Of a stretch of 64,000 nucleotides of DNA, positions 36,025 through 45,385 are shown in pieces. Each line of letters begins with the position of its first letter. Position 1 is the first letter of the stretch. The translations under genes were made by a program, and so were the position numbers. Location: assembly GCF_027923225.1 (NCBI RefSeq), contig NZ_BSDI01000032.1, positions 192,192-256,191 of the forward strand. Reading direction: 5' to 3'. Under the pieces are notes generated by a model. The model was not told where the DNA came from. It saw only the letters and a list, made by a program, of their open reading frames with translations, and ran no database searches. The stretch comes from Phytohabitans aurantiacus (GTDB lineage Bacteria > Actinomycetota > Actinomycetes > Mycobacteriales > Micromonosporaceae).

Positions 36025-37371
36025 TCAGACGGAGATCCGGCCCACTCCCGCACCGTTCATGACGAACGCCTTCACGCCGCTCGCCGTCTCCAGCGAGTAC
36101 GAGTACGGGATGCCGGCGCAGCTGCTGCCGCCGGTTTCGCCGCTGCCCGAGTTGACGAAGTGGTTGCTGCGCGCCACGAGGCTGCCGTCGGCCGACGAGC
36201 CCTCGCCGCGGTGGAACGGGTCGTCGACGTTCTCGAAGTAGTTGCCCTCGACGAGCACGCACGCGTTCATCGTCGACGCCACGCCGTACGAGCCGATGTT
36301 GGCGTAGTAGTTGTTGTAGACGTGCACCGGGTTGCCGAAGCGCACGCGCGGGTGCCGCTGGTTGGTGCCGTCAAACCAGTTGTGGTGGTACGAGACCCGC
36401 AAGCGGCCCACGTCTTCACCGGCGTTGTCGTCGCTGTGCCCGAGCAGCATCGACTTGTCGTGGCCGTGGATCCGGTTCCAGGAGACGGTCACGTAGTCGG
36501 ACGCCCGCTTGATGTCGATCGCGCCGTCGTACCCGTTGGTCAGCGTGTTGTGGTCGATCCACACGCGTGTCGAGTACTGGACGTTGATCGCGTCGTCGTT
36601 CCAGTCGCGGAACGTGAGGTTGCGGATGATGACGTTCGACGCCTCTGACACGTTCAGGCCGCAGCCGGCGATCGTCGCGCCCGAGTTGCCGAGGATTGTC
36701 TTGTTGGAGCCGACCCGCAGCATGCCCGAGCACGAGATCGTGCCGGACACGCGCACGACCGCGGCGTTCGTGCCGGAGATCGCGCTGGTCAGGGCCGACG
36801 AGCTGGTCACGGTCGTGGCCGCGGCGCCACCGCCGCCGGTCGTGCCGCCGCCCTGGGTGGCCCAGCCGACCAGGCCACCGGTGTTGCCGCCCGGCGGGGT
36901 GGTGGGCGGCACGGGCGTCGTCGGGTTGGTGCCCGGCGTGGTCGGCGTCGTCGTGCCGGTACACGTGGTGCCGTTGACCGCGAAGCTGGCCGGTACAGGG
37001 TTGCTGCTGTTGTTCCAGCTGCCGTTGAACCCGAACGAGGTACTCGCGTTGGTGGCCAGGCTGCCGTTGTAGCTGACGTTCGTGGCGGTGACCTGGCTGC
37101 CGCTCTGGGTGACGGTGGCGTTCCAGGCCTGGGTGACGGTCTGGCCGGCGCCGTACGACCAGGTGAGCGACCACGCCGTGAAGGGGTCGCCGAGGTTGGT
37201 GATGGTGACGTTGGCGCCGAAGCCGCCCTGCCACTGGCTGGCGACCTGGTAGTTGACGCGGCAGCCGGCGGCGGCGTGCGCGTTGACAGCGATGACGACG
37301 CCGGCGGCGGCCATGGTGGCGGTGCCGGCGACGGTGGTGAGAAGCGCGAGACGGAGCCGTCTGTTGAACAT
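36025..37371 (-). CDS. Secreted pectate lyase (PL1) with N-terminal CBM2
   Basis: A 448-residue exported enzyme. Signal peptide about 1-34 (RRLRLALL start, Ala-X-Ala end), CBM2 cellulose-binding module about 35-142 with flanking cysteines (GCRVNYQV, GTTCTG), a Thr/Pro/Gly linker, then a PL1 right-handed beta-helix (about 165-448) with VWIDHNTL, the calcium-binding region around GAIDIKRASDYVTVSWNRI, and the catalytic arginine motif RHPRVRFG. It cleaves polygalacturonate by beta-elimination. ATG 37371 has AGGAG 7 bp upstream. An operator-like palindrome lies about 75 bp upstream. Confidence 0.93.
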   Translation of the reverse strand: MFNRRLRLALLTTVAGTATMAAAGVVIAVNAHAAAGCRVNYQVASQWQGGFGANVTITNLGDPFTAWSLTWSYGAGQTVTQAWNATVTQSGSQVTATNVSYNGSLATNASTSFGFNGSWNNSSNPVPASFAVNGTTCTGTTTPTTPGTNPTTPVPPTTPPGGNTGGLVGWATQGGGTTGGGGAAATTVTSSSALTSAISGTNAAVVRVSGTISCSGMLRVGSNKTILGNSGATIAGCGLNVSEASNVIIRNLTFRDWNDDAINVQYSTRVWIDHNTLTNGYDGAIDIKRASDYVTVSWNRIHGHDKSMLLGHSDDNAGEDVGRLRVSYHHNWFDGTNQRHPRVRFGNPVHVYNNYYANIGSYGVASTMNACVLVEGNYFENVDDPFHRGEGSSADGSLVARSNHFVNSGSGETGGSSCAGIPYSYSLETASGVKAFVMNGAGVGRISV

Positions 37372-37445
37372 TCGGGTACTCCTAGACGTCGACGGATCAG
37401 ACACGTTGATGGATCAGGGGTGCCCGGCTCCGCGCGCCCAGCCCG

Positions 37446-37460
37446 GGGAAGCGCTTTCCA
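37446..37460 (-). promoter_or_regulatory. LacI/CebR-like palindrome upstream of the pectate lyase gene
   Basis: GGGAAGCGCTTTCCA is an imperfect palindrome centred on GCGC, like operators of the CebR/BxlR branch of LacI repressors. It lies between an A/T-rich possible -10 region (ATATAA, 37470-37476) and the gene. The repressor is not in the window. Confidence 0.45.
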
Positions 37461-37558
37461 CGATGGAATCATATAAAGTGACGCATGTAAATGCGGTCTT
37501 CATTCCGACAGAAGATAGTCTTCAAACGTTCGCGCCTCGATGACAGTCTGTGTCACAT

Positions 37559-38692
37559 ATGAACCCCAATGTCACCGGATCGGCGTTCATGGTCCTTGCG
37601 GCCGGCCGAGAGCTGCGGGCCACGCTCGACGACCCGCCCGGACGCGCCGACGCCGCGGAGCGGCTCGCCATCGTCCTTGAGCGCGATCTGGCCGCACCCC
37701 TGCCCGAGCACAGCCTTTTCGAGTGGAGCGCGGTGCCTCCGGGCCTGCAGGAGCCGAGCCCGGGCGGCGCCACCGAGACCGATGTGCGGCGGCTTCTCGA
37801 CGCGGCGGCCACGCGGCTCCGCGTCGCCGAGGTGGCGCTCGCGGCGGGCGAGGCGGTGGGCGAGACCGCGGCCGGCGATCGACCGTCCACAGGGGAGGGT
37901 CTCGACCACGCCCTGACCGGGCTCCGCGATACCGCCACCTCGCTAGCCGACCGCGAGGAGGCCGACGCGACGCGGCACTTCGAGTCCGCGGTGGTGACCT
38001 CCCCGGACCTGCCGACGGCCGCTGCCACGCTCCGCACGACCGTGGCCGAGACCCTGGACTCGATCACCAAGCAGACCTCCGTCGCCCTGGCCAGCCCGTT
38101 TCGCGCGGCCGCCGGCCTCGCGCCGGAGGCCGCCCGCAAGGCGTGGGAGTCGGTGACCGAGCGGCTCCAGATCGGCGACCTCGGCGGCAGGCTGACCCGG
38201 CTCGGCATCCGCGCGGTGCTGTCCGCGATCGACGCGCTGGGCCGGCTGGTGCCGGGCCAGTGGCTGGTCACCGCGCGGGTCAAGCTCGTCGAGCTGCGCG
38301 ACCGGCTGGAGGCGCACGGCGGCACGGACGCGGCGGTCGGCTGGCTGCTCGGCGTCGAGGGGCTGCGCGCCGAGGCCGACGCGATCGCGGCCAGCCCGGG
38401 CCTGGAGATCGCGCGGCTGGACACGGCTTCGCTGGATCTGACCGCGCTGACCGCGCGGTACACCTCGGCCATGGACGTGATCGGGCTGATCCAAGCCGGG
38501 ATCGCCGGGCTAGGGCTGATCAAGCTGGTCGGCCTCGCGGTCCCACATCTGACAGCTGTACTGGTCGGAGCCGAGCTGCTCGTCGGTGCCGTGGTGATCG
38601 TGCTCGCCCTAGACTATGTGGACAGTACGGTGGCGCCCAGCTGGGTGCGGGGCGCGCGCACGATCATCCAGGAGGCGTCGCGGGGCGCATGA
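37559..38692 (+). CDS. C-terminally membrane-anchored helical protein of unknown function
   Basis: A 377-residue protein, first of a four-gene coupled unit. Residues about 1-310 are Ala/Leu/Glu/Arg-rich and predicted helical, with no recognised domain (ESVTERLQIGDLGGRLTRLG, RVKLVELRDRLEAHGG). Residues about 318-362 form two hydrophobic helices (VIGLIQAGIAGLGLIKLVGL, LVGAELLVGAVVIVLAL), followed by a short cationic tail. I chose ATG 37559; GTG 37550 is in frame. It overlaps the HELGH gene by 4 bp (ATGA). It may anchor the partners to the membrane, which is inference. Confidence 0.75.
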   Translation: MNPNVTGSAFMVLAAGRELRATLDDPPGRADAAERLAIVLERDLAAPLPEHSLFEWSAVPPGLQEPSPGGATETDVRRLLDAAATRLRVAEVALAAGEAVGETAAGDRPSTGEGLDHALTGLRDTATSLADREEADATRHFESAVVTSPDLPTAAATLRTTVAETLDSITKQTSVALASPFRAAAGLAPEAARKAWESVTERLQIGDLGGRLTRLGIRAVLSAIDALGRLVPGQWLVTARVKLVELRDRLEAHGGTDAAVGWLLGVEGLRAEADAIAASPGLEIARLDTASLDLTALTARYTSAMDVIGLIQAGIAGLGLIKLVGLAVPHLTAVLVGAELLVGAVVIVLALDYVDSTVAPSWVRGARTIIQEASRGA

Positions 38693-39834
38693 TCACAAAC
38701 CCGGGTTTCCTCACCCAGGTGCGGCAGGAGATCGCCGAGATGGAGCAGATCGAGGCCGCGCTGCACCGGGAGCACGGGCTCGGCACCACGAGTTCGCAGG
38801 TACGCGACGAGTTCACGGTGCTGCTGCGTGAGCGTACGAGGGAACTGGCCGAGTTGGTCGACGCCGGAGCCGCCGACTGGGCCCGTCTCGACCAGCTCCG
38901 TGCCGGGCGCCTGGCGGCCGTCAAGGCCGCGGCGCTCGGCGTGCTGGAGGGCATCCTGTTGCGCGCGCACCCGCTGTACGCGGACGTCACCGCCGCCGCC
39001 GAGAGGGTGCTCGACGACCTGGTCGACCGCACGGGGGTACGGCGGGACGTGCTGCTGTCGGTGGCGAGCGGGGAGCGGTTCGAGCGCACGGTGGGCATCA
39101 TCCGGATGCGGTTTCCCGACGTGACCGTGTGGGGGCTGCCGATCCTCGCGCACGAGCTGGGCCACATGGTCGCCGGCACGCTGCCCGCACCGGGCCAGAG
39201 CAGCGCCCGCCCGGTCGAGGAGTACGTGTCGACGGAGGCCGAGATGGAGGCGGCCACCACCGGAGCCGACCCGACACAGGCGCGGCACCGGCTGCACGAG
39301 CTCTTCGCCGACGTGTACGCGACGTACGCGCTCGGTCCGGCTTACCCGCTGGCGGTGCTGACCCTGCGGGCGCGCCCGGACCGGTTCGACGACGCGACAC
39401 CCACGCACCCATCCTGGACGCGTCGCATGTGGACGATGGTCGAGGCGATCCGCGAGATGGGGATCCTGGCCGCCAGCCCACTGGTCGCGCAGGCGTACCG
39501 GCGCGACGCCAACGTCCTGGTGCTGCCGCGCTGGTTCGCGGTACACGGTGAGCGGCACCTCGACGAGCGCGCGCAGCGAACGGCGCGGCGCCAGGCCAAG
39601 GCGCTGGTGGCGCTCCTGGACCGAAACGCGCCGCCGCGCCTGCGGTACGACGGGGCGATCGACGCCGACGGCCTGGGACAGCGGCTGGCGGCCGGCGGCG
39701 AGGAGAAGGCCGCGCCCAGCGCGGTGCTCAACGCCGCCTGGCGGTGGCGCACCGCCAACCCGGAGGCCGATCCCGAGACCATGCGGCTGTTCAGCGAGGT
39801 CGCCGTGACCAGCCTGCGCACCGTTACGGCCTGA
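38689..39834 (+). CDS. HELGH putative zinc metallopeptidase, unknown family
   Basis: A 381-residue cytoplasmic-looking protein. Residues 155-159 are HELGH (in PILAHELGHMVAG), the zinc-binding HExxH motif, and residues 203-208 are HELFAD, whose Glu204 and Asp208 fit the ExxxD third-ligand motif of gluzincins. N-terminal helices (about 8-140) precede the motif. It has no signal peptide. Translationally coupled to the upstream membrane gene (4-bp overlap) and 9 bp from the downstream degenerate paralogue, with which it shares WGLPI/WGVPL and VYATYALGPAY/AYATFALGPAY. The specific family is not recognised; peptidase activity is inferred. Confidence 0.75.
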   Translation: MITNPGFLTQVRQEIAEMEQIEAALHREHGLGTTSSQVRDEFTVLLRERTRELAELVDAGAADWARLDQLRAGRLAAVKAAALGVLEGILLRAHPLYADVTAAAERVLDDLVDRTGVRRDVLLSVASGERFERTVGIIRMRFPDVTVWGLPILAHELGHMVAGTLPAPGQSSARPVEEYVSTEAEMEAATTGADPTQARHRLHELFADVYATYALGPAYPLAVLTLRARPDRFDDATPTHPSWTRRMWTMVEAIREMGILAASPLVAQAYRRDANVLVLPRWFAVHGERHLDERAQRTARRQAKALVALLDRNAPPRLRYDGAIDADGLGQRLAAGGEEKAAPSAVLNAAWRWRTANPEADPETMRLFSEVAVTSLRTVTA

Positions 39835-39843
39835 GGAGGTTCC

Positions 39844-41223
39844 GTGCCACCCCCACCCGACCTGCTCGTGATCCGCCTGGACGAGCTCCAGGAGGACATC
39901 GAGGAGGTACAGCAGGTCGTGGCGAAGGCGGAGACCCGCCACGAACGCCTCAAGGTCCTGCGCGAGGCCGGCGAGTACGCCGCCGAGCGACTCAAAACCG
40001 CCCGGCGGCAGGCGAACGACGCGGCGCTGGACGCGGAGGGGACGCCCTTCCACCACGCGATGGAGGCGCTCTCCGGCACGCTCAGAGAGGTCGCGGCGAA
40101 GATCCGCCATATCAACGACACGGTGGCCGACATCGACCGCGCGATGATCCACCTCAGGGAGGCCGAAGACATCAACAACCGGTGCGGCCAGATCCTCGAC
40201 GACATCCGCGACATCCGGTCCAGGGTGCGCGGCGGCGAGGTGTCGTACGCCGACGCGTGGGCCGCCTTCGACGAGCTGTCCGACACCCGGTGCCGCATGC
40301 TCTTCTCGGACTATGTCGACCTGCTCGGCGGTCTCACCCTGCGCGACACCGGGCTCGACGACCAGATCAGCGGCATGGCCGACGATCTGCTCCACGAGCT
40401 GGGCACCGAGTTGCTCGCCCTCCCGGCGCGGCCCGCCGAGGCGTCGGCCGCGGATCCCGCGTCACTCGGCAGCCTCATCAAGCTGTGGTTTCCGGAGTGG
40501 ACGATCTGGGGCGTGCCGCTGTTCGGGTACGACGCCGGTCTCGCATGGGTCAGCCGGCGCTCGCCGCTCGGTGCCCAACTCCTCGACGCCGAGCCGGCCG
40601 GCAGCCGCGGGTGCCTGGTAGCCGACGCGTACGCCACGTTCGCGCTCGGCCCGGCGTACGCCTCCGCCGCGATCCTGCTGCGCATGCGCACCCCCGCCGC
40701 CGGTGATCCGGCCGTGTCGCCATCGGAGGCCGGTCGCGCCCACGTCATCCTGCGTGTCCTGCGCGCGCTCGGCCAGTCCGGCACGTTCGGCGGGCTCGGC
40801 GGCCTCGTCGAGGAGTGCTGGCAGGAGGCGGTGCGGCAGCGCGGCGGCGTGACCGAGCCGGCCAACCGGGACGCGCTCGACCGGTTCGCCGACCGGGCCG
40901 TCGACATTCTCGACAAGGTGACGACGCTGCGCCGGTTCGACTCACAGCTGTGGGAGAGCGAAGCGCTCGAGACGCTCAACACGCTGCGGCTCACCGAGCC
41001 CGGTGGCCCGCAGCCGGCTACCGTGCGCGGCTTGTTGAACGGCGCGTGGGCGGCGCGCCTGGAAAAGCCCGACAACCGGGCGTACGTCAACAGGATCGGT
41101 ATCAAGGCCAAGAATCTCTGGACGCCTCACAACGGTGGCGGCGCCGGTGAGAAGTGGCCCGGCGGCTCCATCCAATCCCCGAGAAAGCCTTCGTATGGAA
41201 CTACCTTCCTCGCCCGCGGATGA
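39844..41223 (+). CDS. Catalytically degenerate paralogue of the HELGH protein
   Basis: A 459-residue protein. Residues about 1-130 are a charged coiled coil (DELQEDIEEVQQVVAKAETR) not present in the paralogue. From about 138 it follows the upstream protein: DAWAAFDEL/DWARLDQL, FPEWTIWGVPL/FPDVTVWGLPI, VADAYATFALGPAY/FADVYATYALGPAY, LLNGAWAARL/VLNAAWRWR. Where the paralogue has HELGH it reads YDAGL (229-233), and the HELFAD segment reads CLVAD, so both zinc motifs are lost while the fold seems kept. GTG start with GAGGA upstream (39834-39839). The TPR gene begins 29 bp before its end. Confidence 0.75.
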   Translation: MPPPPDLLVIRLDELQEDIEEVQQVVAKAETRHERLKVLREAGEYAAERLKTARRQANDAALDAEGTPFHHAMEALSGTLREVAAKIRHINDTVADIDRAMIHLREAEDINNRCGQILDDIRDIRSRVRGGEVSYADAWAAFDELSDTRCRMLFSDYVDLLGGLTLRDTGLDDQISGMADDLLHELGTELLALPARPAEASAADPASLGSLIKLWFPEWTIWGVPLFGYDAGLAWVSRRSPLGAQLLDAEPAGSRGCLVADAYATFALGPAYASAAILLRMRTPAAGDPAVSPSEAGRAHVILRVLRALGQSGTFGGLGGLVEECWQEAVRQRGGVTEPANRDALDRFADRAVDILDKVTTLRRFDSQLWESEALETLNTLRLTEPGGPQPATVRGLLNGAWAARLEKPDNRAYVNRIGIKAKNLWTPHNGGGAGEKWPGGSIQSPRKPSYGTTFLARG

Positions 41224-43771
41224 GGCGGACGCCCGCTCGGTGGTGCGGGAGAGCCTCGACCTGCTGATGGGCGACGAGCCGACCGCCGCGCTCGAAGTGC
41301 TGGCGCGGCCGGCGCTCGACAACCCCGAGGGCACCCTGCTGCCCACCGCCGCCGCGCTCGTGGACGCCGGTGAGCCGGCCGCCGCACGGGCGGCGCTCGA
41401 CCTGCTCATCGACGCGGGCCACACCAGCGTGCCCGCGTTCCTGCTGCGCGCCGACGTGCTGCTGGAGGTGGGGGAGGACGACGCGGCGGCCGACGACGTG
41501 CGGGAAGCCGCGAAGCTGGCGCCCGGCTGGGCGTCGCTGTGGCTGCAACTCGCCGACCTGCTCTTCCAGCGGAGCGAGTACGAGGAGGCGGTGGAGGCGT
41601 ACGACCACACGCTCGGCCTCACCGACAGCCCGGAGATCTGGCAGAAGCGTGGGGCCGCGCTGTCCGGTGGGGGCCGCGTCGACGAGGCGAGGCAGTCGTA
41701 CGAGCGGGCGCTCGCCGGTGCGCCGGATCTCGTGTCCGCGTACGTCGGGCTGGCGGAGACGGCGCTCGGTGGCGGCGGGGAGGACCGGCTGGCCGAGGCG
41801 CGGCGCTTCGCCGACGAGGCGCTCGCCCGCGATCCCGACAGCGCGCAGGCGTACGCGATCCGCGGCGAGGCGTACCGGCTGGGAGGACAGCTCGACGAGG
41901 CCGCCGAGGCGCTCACCGAGTCGATCCGGCTCGACCCGGAGTTCGCGTACGCGGTGGGCACCCGCGCTCAGGTGCGGCGCGCGCAGGACCGGCTCGACGA
42001 GGCGATCGAAGACTTCGAGAAGGCCGCCGAGCTGGCGCCGGACATCGGCTGGATACGCGCCGAGGCGGGAGAGGCGTACTACATCCGGCTCCAGACTCCC
42101 GGCGCCGACGCCGCCAGCGACGCCGAGCGGGCGCTCGCGCACCTCAGCGCCGCGGCGCGGATCAAGCCGACCGACGGGACGGTCTGGTCGCTGCTGGGTC
42201 AGGCCCACTGGTGGCGCGAAGACGTCGAGGCGGCCGAGGAGGCGCTGTGGCGGGCGCACGAGCTGATGCCCGGCGAGGTCAACGTCCTCGTCGACCTGGC
42301 ACGCATCCGCAACCAGCGCGGGGCGCCCGCCGAGGCGCTGGAACTGGCCCAGCAGGCGTGCGAGGCGGCGCCGGACGACCCGTACGCGCGGCTCACGCGC
42401 GGGCAGATCCGGTACGCGCAGGGCGAGGCCGTCGAGTCCATAGCGGACCTGCGGGTCGCCGTCGAGCTCCTGCCCGACTTCGCCGAGGCGCGCGCGGCGC
42501 TGGGCGAGTCGTACCGGCAGGCCGGCCAGTACGAGGAGGCGCTGGAACAACTCGAGGCCGCGGTGGCCGGGGATCCCGCGGACGCGTGGGCGCTGAGCAG
42601 CCGCGGTGCCGTGTACGTGGCCCTCGGGCGCGCCGAGGACGCGGTACCCGACCTGCGGCGCTCGCTCGAACTACGCTCGCCCGACACGTTCGCGCTGACC
42701 TGGCTGCGGGAGGCGCTGAGCGCGTCGCGGGCACCCGGCGAGGCGGCCGACGAGGTTGGCGAGCACGCCCGGCGGTACCCGGACAACCTGGACATCCAGG
42801 AGGTCTACGCGGACGCGCTCCGGTTCGCCGGCCGGTACCGGGAAGCCGTCGACCTCATCGACGAGGCGCTGTGGCGCGAGCCCGAGCACGTCGGACTGCT
42901 CCGGTCGCTCGGCTGGGCACAGCTCGGCCTCGGCGACAAGGCCAAGGGGCTCGACGCCATGAAACGGGCCGCCGCCGTCTCGTCCGAACCAGCGACCCTC
43001 GCCGACCTGGCCTATCTGCAGGCGCAGTGCGGGCAGACCGCGGAGGCACTGGAGACCATCGGCCGCGGCCTTTCGGCAGGGCGGACAGCCGCTCTGCTCG
43101 TGACCCGCAGCCAACTGCTCGCCAGCATCGCCGCGTGGGCGCCAGCCGTCGACGCCGCCCGCGAGGCGGTCGCCATGCCACCGCCCGAACTGAACGCGCA
43201 CCTGGCACTCGGCTGGGCGCTCGAACACCTCGACGGCGGCCAGATCGCCGAGGCGCTGGCCGTGTACCGGGAGGCGCGGGAGATCGCACCCGACGACCCG
43301 TACGCCCAGCGTGGCGTCGCCGACATGCTGTGGTCGCAGGGGAAGGCGGAGGAGGCGGCACCCGAGTACGAGCGGTCCATCGCGCAGTCGCGGCGGCTCG
43401 CCGAAGCCCAGCCCGAGCGGCATCGCGACATCGGCTGGTGCCTGTACCGTCTCGGCCGGTACGAGGACGCGGCCGACGCGTACCTGCGCGCCTTGTCCGT
43501 TGGCGTCGACCGCACCGGCCTGCTGCTCGACATCGGGCTCAACTGGCTGGCCGCTGGTGACGGCGTGCGCGCCGCCGACGCGTACGACCAGGGGCTCGCA
43601 CTGCACGCGGCGCCCCGACCGGTGCGCGACCGGGGAACGCTGGAGGTGGCCGCTCGCGACCTCCGCGAGGCCGTCCGATGTGGACAGATTCCGGCTACCG
43701 CCGAGGTCGACACGCTCTTGCGCCGCCTGGAGGCGGAGGCGAGCTCGGTCACCGTGCCCCGCGTGCGCTGA
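41195..43771 (+). CDS. Large TPR-repeat protein
   Basis: An 858-residue protein built almost wholly of about 20-22 tetratricopeptide repeats (for example SLWLQLADLLFQRSEYEEAV and AYAIRGEAYRLGGQLDEAAE), rising from about residue 35 to about 830. It has no signal peptide, membrane helix or catalytic domain, so it is probably a scaffold. ATG 41195 overlaps the upstream gene by 29 bp; an in-frame GTG at 41135 is possible. As last gene of the unit with the HELGH pair it likely binds those proteins, which is inference. Convergent to the GH5 gene. Confidence 0.85.
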   Translation: MELPSSPADEADARSVVRESLDLLMGDEPTAALEVLARPALDNPEGTLLPTAAALVDAGEPAAARAALDLLIDAGHTSVPAFLLRADVLLEVGEDDAAADDVREAAKLAPGWASLWLQLADLLFQRSEYEEAVEAYDHTLGLTDSPEIWQKRGAALSGGGRVDEARQSYERALAGAPDLVSAYVGLAETALGGGGEDRLAEARRFADEALARDPDSAQAYAIRGEAYRLGGQLDEAAEALTESIRLDPEFAYAVGTRAQVRRAQDRLDEAIEDFEKAAELAPDIGWIRAEAGEAYYIRLQTPGADAASDAERALAHLSAAARIKPTDGTVWSLLGQAHWWREDVEAAEEALWRAHELMPGEVNVLVDLARIRNQRGAPAEALELAQQACEAAPDDPYARLTRGQIRYAQGEAVESIADLRVAVELLPDFAEARAALGESYRQAGQYEEALEQLEAAVAGDPADAWALSSRGAVYVALGRAEDAVPDLRRSLELRSPDTFALTWLREALSASRAPGEAADEVGEHARRYPDNLDIQEVYADALRFAGRYREAVDLIDEALWREPEHVGLLRSLGWAQLGLGDKAKGLDAMKRAAAVSSEPATLADLAYLQAQCGQTAEALETIGRGLSAGRTAALLVTRSQLLASIAAWAPAVDAAREAVAMPPPELNAHLALGWALEHLDGGQIAEALAVYREAREIAPDDPYAQRGVADMLWSQGKAEEAAPEYERSIAQSRRLAEAQPERHRDIGWCLYRLGRYEDAADAYLRALSVGVDRTGLLLDIGLNWLAAGDGVRAADAYDQGLALHAAPRPVRDRGTLEVAARDLREAVRCGQIPATAEVDTLLRRLEAEASSVTVPRVR

Positions 43772-43785
43772 GGCGCGCGGGGCAC
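43754..43785. terminator. Bidirectional stem-loop between convergent TPR and GH5 genes
   Basis: GTGCCCCGCG (43754-43763) pairs perfectly with CGCGGGGCAC (43776-43785); the loop contains the TPR stop codon. It sits between two convergent stops (43771 and 43796) and can end both transcripts. No T-run. Confidence 0.6.
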
Positions 43786-43795
43786 GGGTGCGACC

Positions 43796-45385
43796 TTAGG
43801 AGCAGGTGGCGCCGTTCAGGCGGACCGCCGCGGGTGGGGTGGCGGAGCCGTTCGCGGTGAAGCCGATCGTCACCGACGAGCCGCCCGCGAGCGACGGGCT
43901 CCAGGTCGGCGCGGCCGCCGTCACGGTGGTGCCGCTCTGGGTCACGGTGGCGTTCCAGCCGCTGCCGAGCGTCACGCCCGACGGCCACGTCCACACCACG
44001 CTCCACGGGTTGAGCGCGCCGCCGGTGTTTGTCACCGTCAGCGAACCCTGGAAGCCGCCACTCCACGCGTTGGTCTGCGTGTACGTCGCGGTGCAGGCGC
44101 CGGGCGGCGGGCCAGTGGTCGCGCCGCCGGTCGGGCTGCCGGTCGCCGTCGGGCCGGTGCCACCCACCGGCGCGATCAGGTACGGCTGGAGGATCGCCTG
44201 CTTCTCGGTGTTGATGTTGGTCCAGTCGTCGAGGGCGATGCCGCCGGTGTCACCCGAGTTCGGGTTCCACGACCAGTACGTGAAGGACATGCCGTTGACG
44301 CCGGTGCCGGTGTACTTCATCAGCTCCTGCAGCCACACCTTGTCGATCGGGTTCGTGAGCGTACTGCCGAACTCGCCCATCATGATCGGCGCGATGTTCT
44401 GCTTGTACAGGTAGCCCCAGAAGCCGTCCCACAGCGCCGGCATGTTGGCCGGGTAGTTGGGCTCGTCGAACCAGTCCTGGTGGTAGACCGACGTGGCGTA
44501 CTCGTGCGGGGAGTAGACGAGGCGGTTCGCCACGCTGAGGCGTACCGGGAACTGACCGGCCTTGGACAGGTTGCCGCCCCACCAGCCGCAGCTTTCGTCG
44601 TTGCTGGGGTCGTTGTCCCACACGTTCGACAGGCCGCCGCTCGGGCAGCTCACGCCCTCGACGAAGATCAGCCAGTTGGGCTGTACGCCGAGGATGGCGT
44701 TGCCGGCGCGCTCGGCGGCCAGGCGCCAGTCGCGGTTGGTGTCGCCGCAGCCCCAGCAGGCGCCGGTGGCGTTGGGGTTGGTGCCGTCGGCGTGCGGCTC
44801 GTTGTGGAGGTCGGCGCCGATGACCGTGGTGTTGCCGGCGTACCGCTGGGCCAGCATCTTCCAGTCGTTGATCCAGGTCGCCTCGGAGACGGTCGGGGTG
44901 TACCAGAGCGCGGACTGGCCGGCGGATGTCGGCCGGTGCCGGTCGAGGATGACCCGCATGCCCTTCGTGCCGACGTACTCGATGACCTTGTCGAGGATCT
45001 GCAGTGGGCTGAGGTTGAGGAGGTCGGGGTTGACGGCGGTGTTGATGCTGTTGGCCGCCGCGCCCGGCTTGAGGGCGTCGTTGGAGTACGGGATGCGCAG
45101 CGTGTTGTAGCCGAGCCGGGCCATGGTGTCGAGCTGGCTGCGCCACGGGTTGCTGGACCACAGACCGTGGAAGGTCTTGTTGTCGGTCTCCATGCCGAAC
45201 CAGTTGATGCCGGTCAGCCGTACTGTTGCGCCGGTGCTGTCGATGATCTTGTTGCCGCTGGTGCGCAGGTATCCGGTGCCGGTGCCGGCCGCGTGCGCCG
45301 AGGGCGCGATGACGATCGCGACGAGAATGCCGGCTGCGGCTGTAAATGCTGCGGCGAGGGCGCTAGCAAGCGCTCTACGGGACAT
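43796..45385 (-). CDS. Secreted GH5 endoglucanase (cellulase) with C-terminal CBM2
   Basis: A 529-residue exported enzyme. Signal peptide about 1-33, GH5 TIM barrel about 35-395 with the acid/base glutamate in DLHNEPHADG and the nucleophile in MMGEFGSTL, plus RHRPTSAGQSALWY and YSPHEYATSVYHQDWF around the active site. A Thr/Gly/Pro linker leads to a CBM2 (about 430-529, CTATYTQTNAWSGGFQG to the final NGATC). It cuts internal beta-1,4-glucan bonds. Start ATG 45385. Together with the pectate lyase and arabinofuranosidase it points to plant cell-wall degradation. Confidence 0.94.
   Translation of the reverse strand: MSRRALASALAAAFTAAAGILVAIVIAPSAHAAGTGTGYLRTSGNKIIDSTGATVRLTGINWFGMETDNKTFHGLWSSNPWRSQLDTMARLGYNTLRIPYSNDALKPGAAANSINTAVNPDLLNLSPLQILDKVIEYVGTKGMRVILDRHRPTSAGQSALWYTPTVSEATWINDWKMLAQRYAGNTTVIGADLHNEPHADGTNPNATGACWGCGDTNRDWRLAAERAGNAILGVQPNWLIFVEGVSCPSGGLSNVWDNDPSNDESCGWWGGNLSKAGQFPVRLSVANRLVYSPHEYATSVYHQDWFDEPNYPANMPALWDGFWGYLYKQNIAPIMMGEFGSTLTNPIDKVWLQELMKYTGTGVNGMSFTYWSWNPNSGDTGGIALDDWTNINTEKQAILQPYLIAPVGGTGPTATGSPTGGATTGPPPGACTATYTQTNAWSGGFQGSLTVTNTGGALNPWSVVWTWPSGVTLGSGWNATVTQSGTTVTAAAPTWSPSLAGGSSVTIGFTANGSATPPAAVRLNGATCS

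Noticed and set aside
40390..40413. HELGT in the degenerate paralogue as a relocated zinc motif
   Set aside because: The second histidine is missing and the position does not align with the HELGH of the partner; it falls in a helical segment before the fold's active-site region.
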